A stretch of 64,000 nt of DNA from Luteirhabdus pelagi (GCF_016827595.1 NZ_JAECMS010000001.1:748376-812375), one strand, 5' to 3'. Positions 44,790-53,843 are shown, counted from the stretch's first letter. Notes: a model not told the origin generated them from the letters alone. Made by a program: numbers and translations.

Positions 44790-46229
44790 ATGAAAACTAA
44801 TACTTTACTTTCCCCTTTTATTCTATTTTTTCTCCTATTGCTACCTGTTCTCAGCTTTTCCCAAGTCGGGATTAACACCACCTCTCCTGCTCCTGGTAGC
44901 ATTTTAGATGTTGAAAGCAACGATAAAGGAATGTTGGTACCCAGAGTCGACATCGCTGACCTAAACACAATTGCTCCCGTTACGGGCGGCAGTACGGAAA
45001 GCCTTTTAGTGTATAATACCAATACCACTACCGGAAAGGGCTTTTATTACTGGGATGGTACCCGTTGGGTGAATCTTGAGGAAACCGAGAAATGGGATCT
45101 CCTCGGAAATATCGGAACCGATCAAGATTTAAATTTTGTTGGAACCACCGATGGTGAGGCTCTAACATTTAGAACCAACGATGTGCAACGCTTTCGAGTT
45201 GCCAATGGAAATCAGGTGCTGGCTATGGCAAATGGCACCCGGATCCGGCCCTTTTATTCCTGGAACGCTGAAACATCACTTGGGTTTTGGCGACCCGGAA
45301 CGAGCCAGATGAACCTATCCATACAGGGATATGATTTTTTTAATGCCAATGCCAACATCGGAGGTGGTTCTGATTTGGAATGGACGTTCAACCCAGTGGG
45401 TGATGATATGAATCTTCGCATCGAAACAGATAATAATGAAAATACCCTTTTTGTAGACGGAACCTATGACAATGTTGGTTTAGGGACCGATACACCGCAA
45501 GGCGCCTTGGATGTGAAATCCAGTACGGCTGGAATAGTATTTCCAAATGTGGCGTTAACCGCTAGTAACGTGGGAGCACCCGTATCGAATCCGCGTACCG
45601 GTGGCGATCCAGTACCAGGAACATTCGTCTATAATACAACAACAACCTCTAATGGAACCAATGACGTATATCCTGGATTGTATGTCTGGAATGGTTCTGA
45701 GTGGGTTCCACAGTTTACAAAAGAGGATTCGGCCCTTTTCACCCAATCAGCATCAGGTGCAGATGGTCTTCGCCCTACCAACGACACTGCTTTGGACATT
45801 CCTGGCATCGATGGAGAAACCTTCACTCCTAAATATTCAGGCGTATATAAAATTGAGTTGAGCGTAAATTATGGCAGTGGCCAGATGAAGGATCCGAGCA
45901 GCGGCGATATCAATATAGCCTCGCAGGAAGGACAGTTTACATTCCAATTTAACGGTACCGATTATCCTATTTATGTAAACTCCTATGGAGCCAAGAACCT
46001 TTCGATTGGTAGCTCCGGAGGCACCACTTATTACGCAATTTGGGATCAATGGTCCATGAAAGTTTATGTCGATTTGGTAGCTGGAACCACTTACACCATG
46101 AATCTGTTTTTTGAACAATATGAAAACACAGCGTTTTTGAACAACGGTGACAGTGGGGATGGACGTGGCCATATTGGAGTGAGCGTACACCTTCCTTGTT
46201 ACGCTGAATTCACTTATGTAGGTGAATAA
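44790..46229 (+). CDS. Secreted tail-fibre-like surface protein, paralog 1 (two N-modules)
   Basis: I do not recognise a named family. The 479-aa product has a signal peptide (ending LSFSQ) and a first fibre-like module (about 25-95: VGINTTSPAPGSILDVES, GMLVPRVDI, SLLVYNTNTTTGKGFYYW, RWVNL). A middle region contains strand-rich repeats (FRTNDVQRFRV, LEWTFNPVGDDMNLRIETD). A second copy of the module follows (about 233-320: VGLGTDTPQGALDVKS, GIVFPNVAL, FVYNTT, YVWNGSEWVPQF). The C-terminal beta-rich domain (about 340-479) has FTPKYSGVYKIELSVNYG and ends PCYAEFTYVGE. The modules resemble phage tail-fibre and S74-protein heads. There is no T9SS sorting domain. The single Cys of the mature chain is 10 residues from the end. 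Confidence 0.8.
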   Translation: MKTNTLLSPFILFFLLLLPVLSFSQVGINTTSPAPGSILDVESNDKGMLVPRVDIADLNTIAPVTGGSTESLLVYNTNTTTGKGFYYWDGTRWVNLEETEKWDLLGNIGTDQDLNFVGTTDGEALTFRTNDVQRFRVANGNQVLAMANGTRIRPFYSWNAETSLGFWRPGTSQMNLSIQGYDFFNANANIGGGSDLEWTFNPVGDDMNLRIETDNNENTLFVDGTYDNVGLGTDTPQGALDVKSSTAGIVFPNVALTASNVGAPVSNPRTGGDPVPGTFVYNTTTTSNGTNDVYPGLYVWNGSEWVPQFTKEDSALFTQSASGADGLRPTNDTALDIPGIDGETFTPKYSGVYKIELSVNYGSGQMKDPSSGDINIASQEGQFTFQFNGTDYPIYVNSYGAKNLSIGSSGGTTYYAIWDQWSMKVYVDLVAGTTYTMNLFFEQYENTAFLNNGDSGDGRGHIGVSVHLPCYAEFTYVGE

Positions 46230-46251
46230 GAAATAGCGTTCTACTAAACCG

Positions 46252-46279
46252 AAAAAGCAGCCAAATGGCTGCTTTTTTT
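46252..46279 (+). terminator. Rho-independent terminator after paralog 1
   Basis: The stem AGCAGCC (46256-46262) / GGCTGCT (46267-46273) has flanking A- and T-runs that extend pairing to 11 bp, and a 4-nt loop. Confidence 0.85.
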
Positions 46280-46411
46280 ATTCCGATTATTTAAATCGGA
46301 ATGAATCCATAATTTAAGATATCTATCTTCTTGATATCATAAAATGTTAAAAAAGAATTTGAGCAAAACAGCTATCTATTTAAGTATCAATTTTTAAGAA
46401 ATTTCCTACTT

Positions 46412-46476
46412 ATGTTAAAATTTTAATCTTTTCATCGAATTTTTTTGACTTTTATCGAAATATTGCTCTATACTTG
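46412..46476 (+). promoter_or_regulatory. Direct-repeat operator and promoter, copy B
   Basis: ATGTTAAA (46412-46419), TTTCATCG (46430-46437), TTTG -33 (46444-46447), TTTTATCG (46450-46457), -7 box TATACTTG (46469-46476). All spacings equal those of copies A and C. The 25 nt at 46395-46419, which include ATGTTAAA, are identical to 48138-48162 in copy C. Confidence 0.8.
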
Positions 46477-46506
46477 TTAGTCCCAAACAAGAAAACTCGC
46501 TTATGT

Positions 46507-47943
46507 ATGAAAACTACTATCAAATTCGCAATCAGTTTATTACTAGCATTTTTTATGTTTACTACCACCGGCTTTTCCCAGGTTGGTATTAACACAACCA
46601 CTCCAGCTCCTGGCAGTATGCTAGATATTCAAAGCACCGATAAAGGAATGCTGGTTCCTCGAGTAGATATTGCAGACCTAAATACTATCGCCCCAATCAC
46701 GGGAGGAAGCACCGAGAGTTTATTGGTGTACAACACCAACACTACAACCGGGAAAGGATTTTATTATTGGGACGGCACCCGTTGGGTGAATCTCGAAGAA
46801 ACCGAAAAATGGGACCTGCTAGGAAATACTGGTACCGACCGAGATGTAAATTTTGTTGGAACTACCGATGGCGAAGCCCTTACCTTCAGAACCAACAATG
46901 TGCAGCGTTTTAGGATTGCAAACGGCAATCAGGTACTGGCAATGGCAAACGGGTCTAGAATCAACCCATTCTATTCTTGGAATGCTGAAACCTCTATGGG
47001 GTTTTGGAGACCAGGTACCAGTCAGATGAATTTGTCTATCCAAGGTTACGACTTCTTTAACGCTAATGCTAATATTGGCGGAGGATCGGATTTGGAATGG
47101 ACCTTCAACCCGGTGGGTGATGATATGAATCTTCGCGTAGAAACCGATAACGATGAAAATACCCTCTTTGTTGATGGCACATACGACAATGTAGGATTGG
47201 GTACCGACACACCTCAAGGTGCTTTGGATGTAAGTTCAACCAATTCTGGTATCGTTTTTCCAAACGTCGCCTTAACCGCCAGCAATGTTCACACCCCAGT
47301 TACTAATCCACGTACGGGTGGCGCACCCGTTCCAGGAACGTTTGTTTATAACACCAGCTCCACGTCCAATGGAACAAACGATGTGTATCCGGGACTTTAT
47401 GTTTGGAGTGGCTCGCAATGGGTTCCTCAGTACACGAAAGAAGATGCGGCAATATTCACACAGGACCCATCAGGGTTCTATGGCTTACGGCCTACCAACG
47501 ATACGGCAATGGATATTCCTGGTATTGATGGCGAAACCTTCACCCCAAAATATACAGGCGTATACAAAATTGAGCTGAGCGTTAATTATGGAAGTGGACA
47601 AATGGACGACCCAACATCGGGCGATGTAAATATTGCATCTCAAGAAGGACAGTTTACCTTTCAATTTAACGGTACCGATTATCCTATTTATGTGAATTCC
47701 TACGGTTCCAAAAACATGAACATCGGTGGCTCTGGAACAACCTACTATGCTATTTGGGATCAATGGACCATGAAGGTTTATGTAAATTTGGTCGCTGGAA
47801 CTCCCTATACAATGAATCTCTTCTTTGAACAATATGAAGCTGAAGGCTTCATTGATAATGGTGATAGTGGTGATGGCCGCGGCCATATTGGGGTGAGTGT
47901 TCATTTACCTTGCTATGCTGAGTTTACATATATAGGAGAATAA
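46507..47943 (+). CDS. Secreted tail-fibre-like surface protein, paralog 2 (two N-modules)
   Basis: The 478-aa product is a close paralog of the gene at 44790: same order of signal peptide, module 1, strand-rich middle, module 2 and C-terminal domain, with most residues identical. Differences cluster in the signal peptide and in short loops (for instance EQYEAEGFIDNGDSG against EQYENTAFLNNGDSG). Many codons differ at third positions although the protein is the same, which points to an old duplication kept under selection. The ATG at 46507 is chosen: an 11-codon upstream extension from a TTG would overlap the promoter. It ends PCYAEFTYIGE. It is a single-gene unit with its own promoter and terminator. 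Confidence 0.8.
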   Translation: MKTTIKFAISLLLAFFMFTTTGFSQVGINTTTPAPGSMLDIQSTDKGMLVPRVDIADLNTIAPITGGSTESLLVYNTNTTTGKGFYYWDGTRWVNLEETEKWDLLGNTGTDRDVNFVGTTDGEALTFRTNNVQRFRIANGNQVLAMANGSRINPFYSWNAETSMGFWRPGTSQMNLSIQGYDFFNANANIGGGSDLEWTFNPVGDDMNLRVETDNDENTLFVDGTYDNVGLGTDTPQGALDVSSTNSGIVFPNVALTASNVHTPVTNPRTGGAPVPGTFVYNTSSTSNGTNDVYPGLYVWSGSQWVPQYTKEDAAIFTQDPSGFYGLRPTNDTAMDIPGIDGETFTPKYTGVYKIELSVNYGSGQMDDPTSGDVNIASQEGQFTFQFNGTDYPIYVNSYGSKNMNIGGSGTTYYAIWDQWTMKVYVNLVAGTPYTMNLFFEQYEAEGFIDNGDSGDGRGHIGVSVHLPCYAEFTYIGE

Positions 47944-47995
47944 TATTTCATTAACTGCACACCCGTCTTTGTACAAGATTGGTTTGTTTTGCCAT

Positions 47996-48026
47996 AAGAG
48001 AGCGGTTTACGAGACCGCTCTCTTTC
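47996..48026 (+). terminator. Rho-independent terminator after paralog 2
   Basis: The stem AAGAGAGCGGT (47996-48006) pairs with ACCGCTCTCTT (48014-48024), loop 7 nt, short T-run. Between it and the next promoter (48027-48137) I see only AT-rich sequence. Confidence 0.82.
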
Positions 48027-48154
48027 ATATTACGGAATCTTTAAAATGAACCCACGAAATTTTTCATAACCACGCAAACCAAGATAAATGCTAACAAATC
48101 CTTAAAATAATAGACTATCTACATGAAAGTCAATAAATAAGAAATTTCCTACTT

Positions 48155-48219
48155 ATGTTAAATTATTAAGTATTTCATCGATTTTATTTGATTTTCATCG
48201 TGAAAGCTTCGTATGTTTG
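48155..48219 (+). promoter_or_regulatory. Direct-repeat operator and promoter, copy C
   Basis: ATGTTAAA (48155-48162), TTTCATCG (48173-48180), TTTG -33 (48187-48190), TTTCATCG (48193-48200), perfect -7 TATGTTTG (48212-48219). This is the cleanest copy: both 8-mers are identical and both promoter boxes match consensus. It drives the three-paralog-plus-propeller gene group from 48252. Confidence 0.82.
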
Positions 48220-48251
48220 AAGTCCCCATAACTTACTAACCTGCTTATGCA

Positions 48252-49046
48252 ATGAAAACAAAACTTTTAAATAGAGTTTTTACCCCTGCTTGTTTTCTTC
48301 TAGCTACCCTGTGCTCTTTTGGACAGGTGGGTATCAACACGACCACTCCAGAAGGTATTCTGGATGTCTCTAGCAATACTCATGGTATTGTATTACCACG
48401 GGTAGCACTTAGCGCAACAAATATCTCTGCACCCGTAGTGAATCCACAGGGAGGATCTCTTGCTATTGGCACAGTTATTTACAACACTAACGAAACTTCT
48501 ACGGGCTCTAATGATGTTTACAAGGGAATTTATGTCTGGAATGGTTCTGAATGGTATAACAAATTCACTAAGAAACAAGTCTATATGGTTACCCAAACCA
48601 GTATGATGCGTCCAAAATCTAGTGATGGCTATGTAAATGTGCCAGGATTAGCTTCCCAAAATTTTACAGCAAAGTATACCGGTACCTATAGAATTGAAGT
48701 AAGTATGAATTTTGGTGGCGGGTATGTAACAAATAACGGTCCTACAATTGACATACTTACACATGAGGGTAATTTTCGCTTCACCTTTGATGGCACAAAC
48801 TATATCACCCCTGCGAAAACCTATTGTACAATACTAGGAACAAGATACTACGCTATTTGGGAACAATTCACAAAAGTAATATACGTCGATCTTGTAGCTG
48901 GACAATCATATAACTTCAGACTTCAATTCGATGCACTAGCCGCTCCCTATTTCGATAACAGTGGAAATAGTGGAAACGGAAGAGGCTATATCGGCATCCC
49001 CGACCACGCCCCATGTTCAGTTGAATTCACCTATATAGGAGAATAA
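48252..49046 (+). CDS. Secreted surface protein, paralog 3 (single N-module)
   Basis: The 264-aa product is the short form of the family: signal peptide (ending CSFGQ), one module (about 25-110: VGINTTTPEGILDVSS, GIVLPRVAL, VIYNTN, YVWNGSEWYNKF) and the C-terminal beta-rich domain (about 125-264) with FTAKYTGTYRIEVSMNFGGGYV, EGNFRFTFDG and WEQFTKVIYVDLVAGQSYNF, ending PCSVEFTYIGE. It aligns to the second module and C-terminal domain of the long paralogs. It has one extra Cys (KTYCTILG) besides the C-terminal one. The next paralog follows after 11 nt. Confidence 0.8.
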   Translation: MKTKLLNRVFTPACFLLATLCSFGQVGINTTTPEGILDVSSNTHGIVLPRVALSATNISAPVVNPQGGSLAIGTVIYNTNETSTGSNDVYKGIYVWNGSEWYNKFTKKQVYMVTQTSMMRPKSSDGYVNVPGLASQNFTAKYTGTYRIEVSMNFGGGYVTNNGPTIDILTHEGNFRFTFDGTNYITPAKTYCTILGTRYYAIWEQFTKVIYVDLVAGQSYNFRLQFDALAAPYFDNSGNSGNGRGYIGIPDHAPCSVEFTYIGE

Positions 49047-49057
49047 TTTTATTATTT

Positions 49058-49852
49058 ATGAAAAATATTACCCTACTTATACTTTTACTTTCCGTCTGTA
49101 CCCTTTCCGCTCAAGTAGGAATTGGCACGACCGCTCCAAAGGGAGTTTTGGATATTGAAAGCAGCCAACAGGGTGTGGTATACCCAACCATTGCCTTAAC
49201 GGCTACCAACGTCGAGGCCCCTGTAATAAACCCGCAAGGTGGAGGCCTAGCGGTGGGAACTACCATTTACAATACCAATACAACGAATACGGGCACCAAC
49301 GATGTTGAGCCAGGTATCTATTCATGGAGTGGAACGAAATGGATTCCACACTTCTATGTAAAACAACACGAATTTTACCAGCAGACGAGTACTTTAAGAA
49401 GTTCATCTTCTTCAGGATACCAACTTGTTCCGGGTTTAGATGCCGACTCCTTTACCGCTACTTATTCAGGATTGTACCGAATTTATATCAAAGCCTATTA
49501 CGGGGGTGGAAATGTAATTCAAAATAGTGATATCGAAGCTGTAGCCGCAACAGGTACTTTCCGCTTGAATTGGGATGGAACCCCCCATACCTTCAACGTG
49601 AAGTCATATTCTGCATACAATAACAATGTTGGAGGCGGAATCGTGATGAGCAATAAGTGGATTGAAACCACCCGTATCATATATGTGAACCTGATTGCAG
49701 GACAGACCTATAATTTCAATTTTGAGTTCGATCAAACTTCAAGTACCGGCTTTGAAGCGAATGGAAACTTATCTGGAGGAAATGATGGCAGAGGATACGT
49801 AGGTGCTGATATTCCGTGTTCGATAGAAATCTCTTTTATCGATGAAAATTAA
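49058..49852 (+). CDS. Secreted surface protein, paralog 4 (single N-module)
   Basis: The 264-aa product has a signal peptide (ending LSAQ), one module (VGIGTTAPKGVLDIES, GVVYPTIAL, TIYNTNTTNTGTNDVEPGIYSWSGTKWIPHF) and the C-terminal domain (FTATYSGLYRIYIKAYYGGGNV, TGTFRLNWDG, ETTRIIYVNLIAGQTYNFNFEFD), ending PCSIEISFIDEN. The C-terminal cysteine is the only one in the mature chain. It lies between paralogs 3 and 5 with gaps of 11 and 6 nt, so all three are made from one transcript and could assemble together (inference). Confidence 0.8.
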   Translation: MKNITLLILLLSVCTLSAQVGIGTTAPKGVLDIESSQQGVVYPTIALTATNVEAPVINPQGGGLAVGTTIYNTNTTNTGTNDVEPGIYSWSGTKWIPHFYVKQHEFYQQTSTLRSSSSSGYQLVPGLDADSFTATYSGLYRIYIKAYYGGGNVIQNSDIEAVAATGTFRLNWDGTPHTFNVKSYSAYNNNVGGGIVMSNKWIETTRIIYVNLIAGQTYNFNFEFDQTSSTGFEANGNLSGGNDGRGYVGADIPCSIEISFIDEN

Positions 49853-49858
49853 AAAAAC

Positions 49859-50689
49859 ATGAAAAATTCTAATTTTATATTGAGTTTAGTGGTTAGTGTA
49901 TTGGTATGCTCCAATATAGTAGCCCAAGTAGGAGTTGCAACCAATCAGCCAGAAGGTATTTTGGACTTACAGAATAGCGGATCGGCAGGTTTTGTATTTC
50001 CTCGAGTCGCTCTTACATCCACGCTCGTTGAAGCCCCAGTTACAAACCCAAATGGCGGCTCGTTAGTGGAAGGAACGGTAGTATTCAACACTAACAGTAC
50101 CGCGACAGGAGCAAATGATGTTACCCCAGGCATATATGTATGGGAAGGCAGCCGGTGGAACCCTCAGTTTTTACGAGAGGACACTGTTAAGTTTGAACAG
50201 TCACCATTGGATTTTAGGACCACTACAGGCAGTACTAGCTATAATAATGGTTCTTCAGACTGGGTAGAAGTACCTGGCTTGGGAAGTGGATCTACTTTCA
50301 CGCCAAAATATACAGGAACCTATCGCATTGAAGCGAATTTCAATTTTGGTTCGGGTGAAGTAAAAACACCTTCCTCAGGAAACATCAGTATGTCGACAAT
50401 GGAGGGTCTTTTTCGACTAACGTTCGATGGCAGCAATGATGTTATCTATACTCACTCCTATGGCATGTACAACGATGCTTTAGGGGGTGGAACTTATACC
50501 GAAGAATACCGCCACGAAACAAGTATTGTAAAGTATGTTACGTTAACTGCTGGACAGACTTATAACTTTATGGTTGAAATCGACATCTTTGTCGGCGACG
50601 GCTATGTGGACAATGGAAATTCTGGAACAGGAAGAGGCCATGTCGGCGTTGGTATTCCTTGCACTCTAGAATTTTCATTTATAGAATAA
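49859..50689 (+). CDS. Secreted surface protein, paralog 5 (single N-module)
   Basis: The 276-aa product has a signal peptide (ending NIVAQ), one module (VGVATNQPEGILDLQN, GFVFPRVAL, VVFNTNSTATGANDVTPGIYVWEGSRWNPQF) and the C-terminal domain (FTPKYTGTYRIEANFNFGSGEV, EGLFRLTFDG, TSIVKYVTLTAGQTYNFMVEID), ending PCTLEFSFIE. Again the mature part has a single Cys close to its end. The T9SS propeller gene begins 43 nt downstream with no terminator between, so it is probably in the same operon. Confidence 0.8.
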   Translation: MKNSNFILSLVVSVLVCSNIVAQVGVATNQPEGILDLQNSGSAGFVFPRVALTSTLVEAPVTNPNGGSLVEGTVVFNTNSTATGANDVTPGIYVWEGSRWNPQFLREDTVKFEQSPLDFRTTTGSTSYNNGSSDWVEVPGLGSGSTFTPKYTGTYRIEANFNFGSGEVKTPSSGNISMSTMEGLFRLTFDGSNDVIYTHSYGMYNDALGGGTYTEEYRHETSIVKYVTLTAGQTYNFMVEIDIFVGDGYVDNGNSGTGRGHVGVGIPCTLEFSFIE

Positions 50690-50732
50690 TAAACACTACT
50701 ACAATTATAATACTAATTAAACACCCCATTTC

Positions 50733-53700
50733 ATGAAAAAACTAGCCTATCTCCTCCTACTGCTTAGCAGCACTCTCACCTTCTCACAATCCCCTTGTAG
50801 TGGAGGAAATGCTGGCGGTTATCCGTGCGACGGACTCACCCTACAATCACGTATATCCTTAGGCCAATTAGGAGCCTCTTCAGGAAACGATTCTTGGGGA
50901 TGGACGGACCCATCGGACGGAAAAGAATATGCATTGGTTGGATTAAATAATAGTACCTTTTTTATAGACATTACTGATCCTGTAAATCCACGTCGTTTAG
51001 GACGCCTTATGACCCATACTGGCAATAGCGCTTGGAGAGATGTGAAAGTATACAACAATCACGCATTTATCGTTAGTGAAGCGAATGGGCATGGAATGCA
51101 AGTATTCGACCTGACACGTTTAAGAGGACTTTCGACCAATGCGAATCGAACATTCAGTGAAGATGCTCATCTTGGAACTTTTGGAGCGGCGCATAATATT
51201 GTCATTAATGAAAGTGAAGGAATTGCATATATTGTTGGAGCTAATGGAAGTGGATTTAACGGAGGACCTATCTTTGTAGATATTTCCAATCCAACAAGTC
51301 CGTTTGAAATATCCCGTTACAGCGGATTGGGTTATACCCACGATGCACAAGTAGTAACCTATAATGGGCCAGATTCAGACTACACTGGAAAAGAGATTTT
51401 TATAGGAAGTAATGAAGATGAAGTGGTTATTTTAGATGTGACCGATAAACTCAATATCCAAAGTATTGCTACAATTGATTACACAAACAAATCATATACC
51501 CATCAAGGCTGGTTCACCGAAGACCAGCGCTATTTTATACTTGGTGATGAACTAGATGAACAAGACAACGGATTTCCAACAAAAACAGTAATCTTCGATT
51601 TTAACGACTTAGACAATCCAGTCCATCACTTCGATTATTACGGACCTACAAACGCCATTGACCATAATGGATATGTTCGGGGAAATCGTTTTTATATTGC
51701 TAATTACGGAGCTGGATTGCGAATTGTTAAAGTTGACGATATCGCCAATCAAAATATGACCGAAATTAATTATTTCGACACGTACACTCCTAGTAACTCG
51801 GCTACCTTTCATGGTGCTTGGAATGTATACCCATATTTTGAAAGCGGAAATATTATTATTAGCAACTATGACGAAGGCTTCTTTATTGTTAAGGACCCAT
51901 TATATGACAATGTAGATCCCGTAGCCAATTGCCAAGATATTACCATTACCTTAGATCGGCTTACGGGTGAAGCTACCCTTACAGCAGACGACATCGATAA
52001 TGGCTCATCAGATAACTTCGGAATTACAAAAAAGAGTATCGATATTACAACTTTTACCTGTGATGATATTGGAACACATCCCGTTACTCTAACCGTTGAA
52101 GACGACTATGGAAACAAAAGTAGCTGCACCGCTACCGTTACAGTTGTTCCAGAAACTACCGCCTTTATCTCTGGCACATGGGATAATGGCACACCAGGCC
52201 CTGGTAGCAACGCAAAAATTTCACAGAATTACAACACCGACTTCGAGGGAAGCTTTAGCGCTTGTACTTGTGAAGTCGATGCTGCAAGAACTTTAACTAT
52301 CGCAGCGGGAGACCATATAGCGATCGAAAAGGACATTACCGTTGACGGTTCATTGTTTGTGGCACACGAAGGAAGTGTGGTTCAAATCGATCCAAACGCT
52401 ACAGTTACAAAGACCTCAGGTGGTTCTATTACTGTTGAGAAAGTTACGCCTACCTTGGCAGAGCGCGACTTTATGATTTTAAGTAGCCCTATGGATGCCG
52501 AAACCCGCACCGATGTGTATGGAAATTCTGTAATGGTACGAAACCATATTACGGGAAACTTTGTTCCGAACCCTGCGGTTGCAGCAGCATTCCCATTCGC
52601 GGAGAATTTTGCTGACGATAATGGCGATAATTGGGTGAACTATTCCGGCGTCATAAATGTTGGGGAAGGCTATTTGGTACGCCCACAGGATACACCAACC
52701 AGTAGCGGGTCGTTTACACTAAATTACACTGAAGGAACACTGAACAATGGAGATGTTAGCTTCCCAATTGTATATAACGGAAGCCAGAACGCAAGCCCCA
52801 ATATGCTAGGTAATCCTTATGCGTCTGCTATAGATGCAGATGCCTTTATCGCTCAAAATGCCATGATCGATGCGATTTATTTCTGGGAACATATTACCGT
52901 TCCAAACCCAGGATACCCTGGATACAACCCTAACAACTATAGCATGGGAGATATCTCTATCTATAATGGTATGGGTGGTGTTGCCGCAGCTAATGATCCT
53001 GGCACCTCAACAACTCCTAATGGCTATATTGCCTCCGGACAAGGGTTTGGTGTGAAAGCGTCTGCAAGCGGAACAGCCGTTTTTACAAATGAAATGCGCG
53101 TTACCGGAAACAACGACGGTTACCGTTCCACTTCATTTGAAAGCGACAGAGCTTGGGTAAAGGCTACTTCTATGAACTATGAATTAGGAAGTGAATCGCT
53201 AATCGGATTTTCAGATGCTGCTACTAATGGCATCGATACCCAATTCGACACCAAGAGAATGGCTACTCCAGTATCGTTCTATTCTGTTTTACCTTCAGGT
53301 GAAGAATTGGCGATTCAAGGACGAGAAGCATTTGAAGATGAAGCACAAGTACCAATGGGTTTCAGCTCACAGTTGGAAGGAATGAGCCGCTATAGAATTT
53401 CATTAAGCAACGTAATGGGCGAAAATATGGTAGATGCGAAGATATTGCTCGTGGACACCTATTTGAACACCACTACCAATCTGAATGAGAGTTTTTATGA
53501 GTTCGAGAGCGAAGCCGGCACCTTTAACGATCGATTTATCTTACAGTTCAAGGCGCCAGAGATATTGGGCGTAGAAGATAGCGTTAGCTTTATAACGATC
53601 TACCCAAACCCAACAGAGAGCACCTTGACAATAGCGAGTCCCGCTACTTACATTCGAAATATTTCCGTATTCGATATAATGGGACGACGAATTAACGAAA

Positions 53701-53819
53701 CCCTAGAGGGCGATGTCAATCAGCATTCTATCGATGTATCGAATTTGGAGACCGCCATCTATTTTGTAGAGATAAAAACGGACAATGGTTCAGTAACCAA
53801 AAAAATGGTTAAGAAGTAA
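50733..53819 (+). CDS. T9SS-exported LVIVD-repeat beta-propeller protein (choice-of-anchor B type)
   Basis: The 1028-aa product has a signal peptide (ending TFSQ). Next is an LVIVD-type beta-propeller (about 22-395: TFFIDITDPVNPRRLGRL, HAFIVSEANGHGMQVFDLTRLRGL, IFVDISNPTSPFEISR, VVILDVTDKLNIQSIATI, FHGAWNVYPYFESGNIIISNYDEGFFIV) and a short HYR/Ig-like domain (VANCQDITITLD to about 475). A module of about 550 residues (477-1028) is shared with the subtilase at 58346-61729. The end is a T9SS type A sorting domain (FITIYPNPTESTLTIASP ... VFDIMGRRIN ... SVTKKMVKK). It should be surface-anchored or released. Its place at the end of the paralog operon suggests a joint role on the cell surface, which is unproven. 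Confidence 0.88.
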   Translation: MKKLAYLLLLLSSTLTFSQSPCSGGNAGGYPCDGLTLQSRISLGQLGASSGNDSWGWTDPSDGKEYALVGLNNSTFFIDITDPVNPRRLGRLMTHTGNSAWRDVKVYNNHAFIVSEANGHGMQVFDLTRLRGLSTNANRTFSEDAHLGTFGAAHNIVINESEGIAYIVGANGSGFNGGPIFVDISNPTSPFEISRYSGLGYTHDAQVVTYNGPDSDYTGKEIFIGSNEDEVVILDVTDKLNIQSIATIDYTNKSYTHQGWFTEDQRYFILGDELDEQDNGFPTKTVIFDFNDLDNPVHHFDYYGPTNAIDHNGYVRGNRFYIANYGAGLRIVKVDDIANQNMTEINYFDTYTPSNSATFHGAWNVYPYFESGNIIISNYDEGFFIVKDPLYDNVDPVANCQDITITLDRLTGEATLTADDIDNGSSDNFGITKKSIDITTFTCDDIGTHPVTLTVEDDYGNKSSCTATVTVVPETTAFISGTWDNGTPGPGSNAKISQNYNTDFEGSFSACTCEVDAARTLTIAAGDHIAIEKDITVDGSLFVAHEGSVVQIDPNATVTKTSGGSITVEKVTPTLAERDFMILSSPMDAETRTDVYGNSVMVRNHITGNFVPNPAVAAAFPFAENFADDNGDNWVNYSGVINVGEGYLVRPQDTPTSSGSFTLNYTEGTLNNGDVSFPIVYNGSQNASPNMLGNPYASAIDADAFIAQNAMIDAIYFWEHITVPNPGYPGYNPNNYSMGDISIYNGMGGVAAANDPGTSTTPNGYIASGQGFGVKASASGTAVFTNEMRVTGNNDGYRSTSFESDRAWVKATSMNYELGSESLIGFSDAATNGIDTQFDTKRMATPVSFYSVLPSGEELAIQGREAFEDEAQVPMGFSSQLEGMSRYRISLSNVMGENMVDAKILLVDTYLNTTTNLNESFYEFESEAGTFNDRFILQFKAPEILGVEDSVSFITIYPNPTESTLTIASPATYIRNISVFDIMGRRINETLEGDVNQHSIDVSNLETAIYFVEIKTDNGSVTKKMVKK

Positions 53820-53843
53820 CGCAGCATCCTATCTTAAAATTTT

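Noticed and set aside
44790-47943. The paired long paralogs as a mobile-element duplication
   Set aside because: No transposase, terminal repeats or target-site duplications are seen, and the synonymous divergence argues for an old tandem copy.
44790-53819. The repetitive appearance of this region as a CRISPR or satellite array
   Set aside because: The repeats are coding paralogs and paired operator sites; there are no regularly spaced identical repeats with unique spacers.
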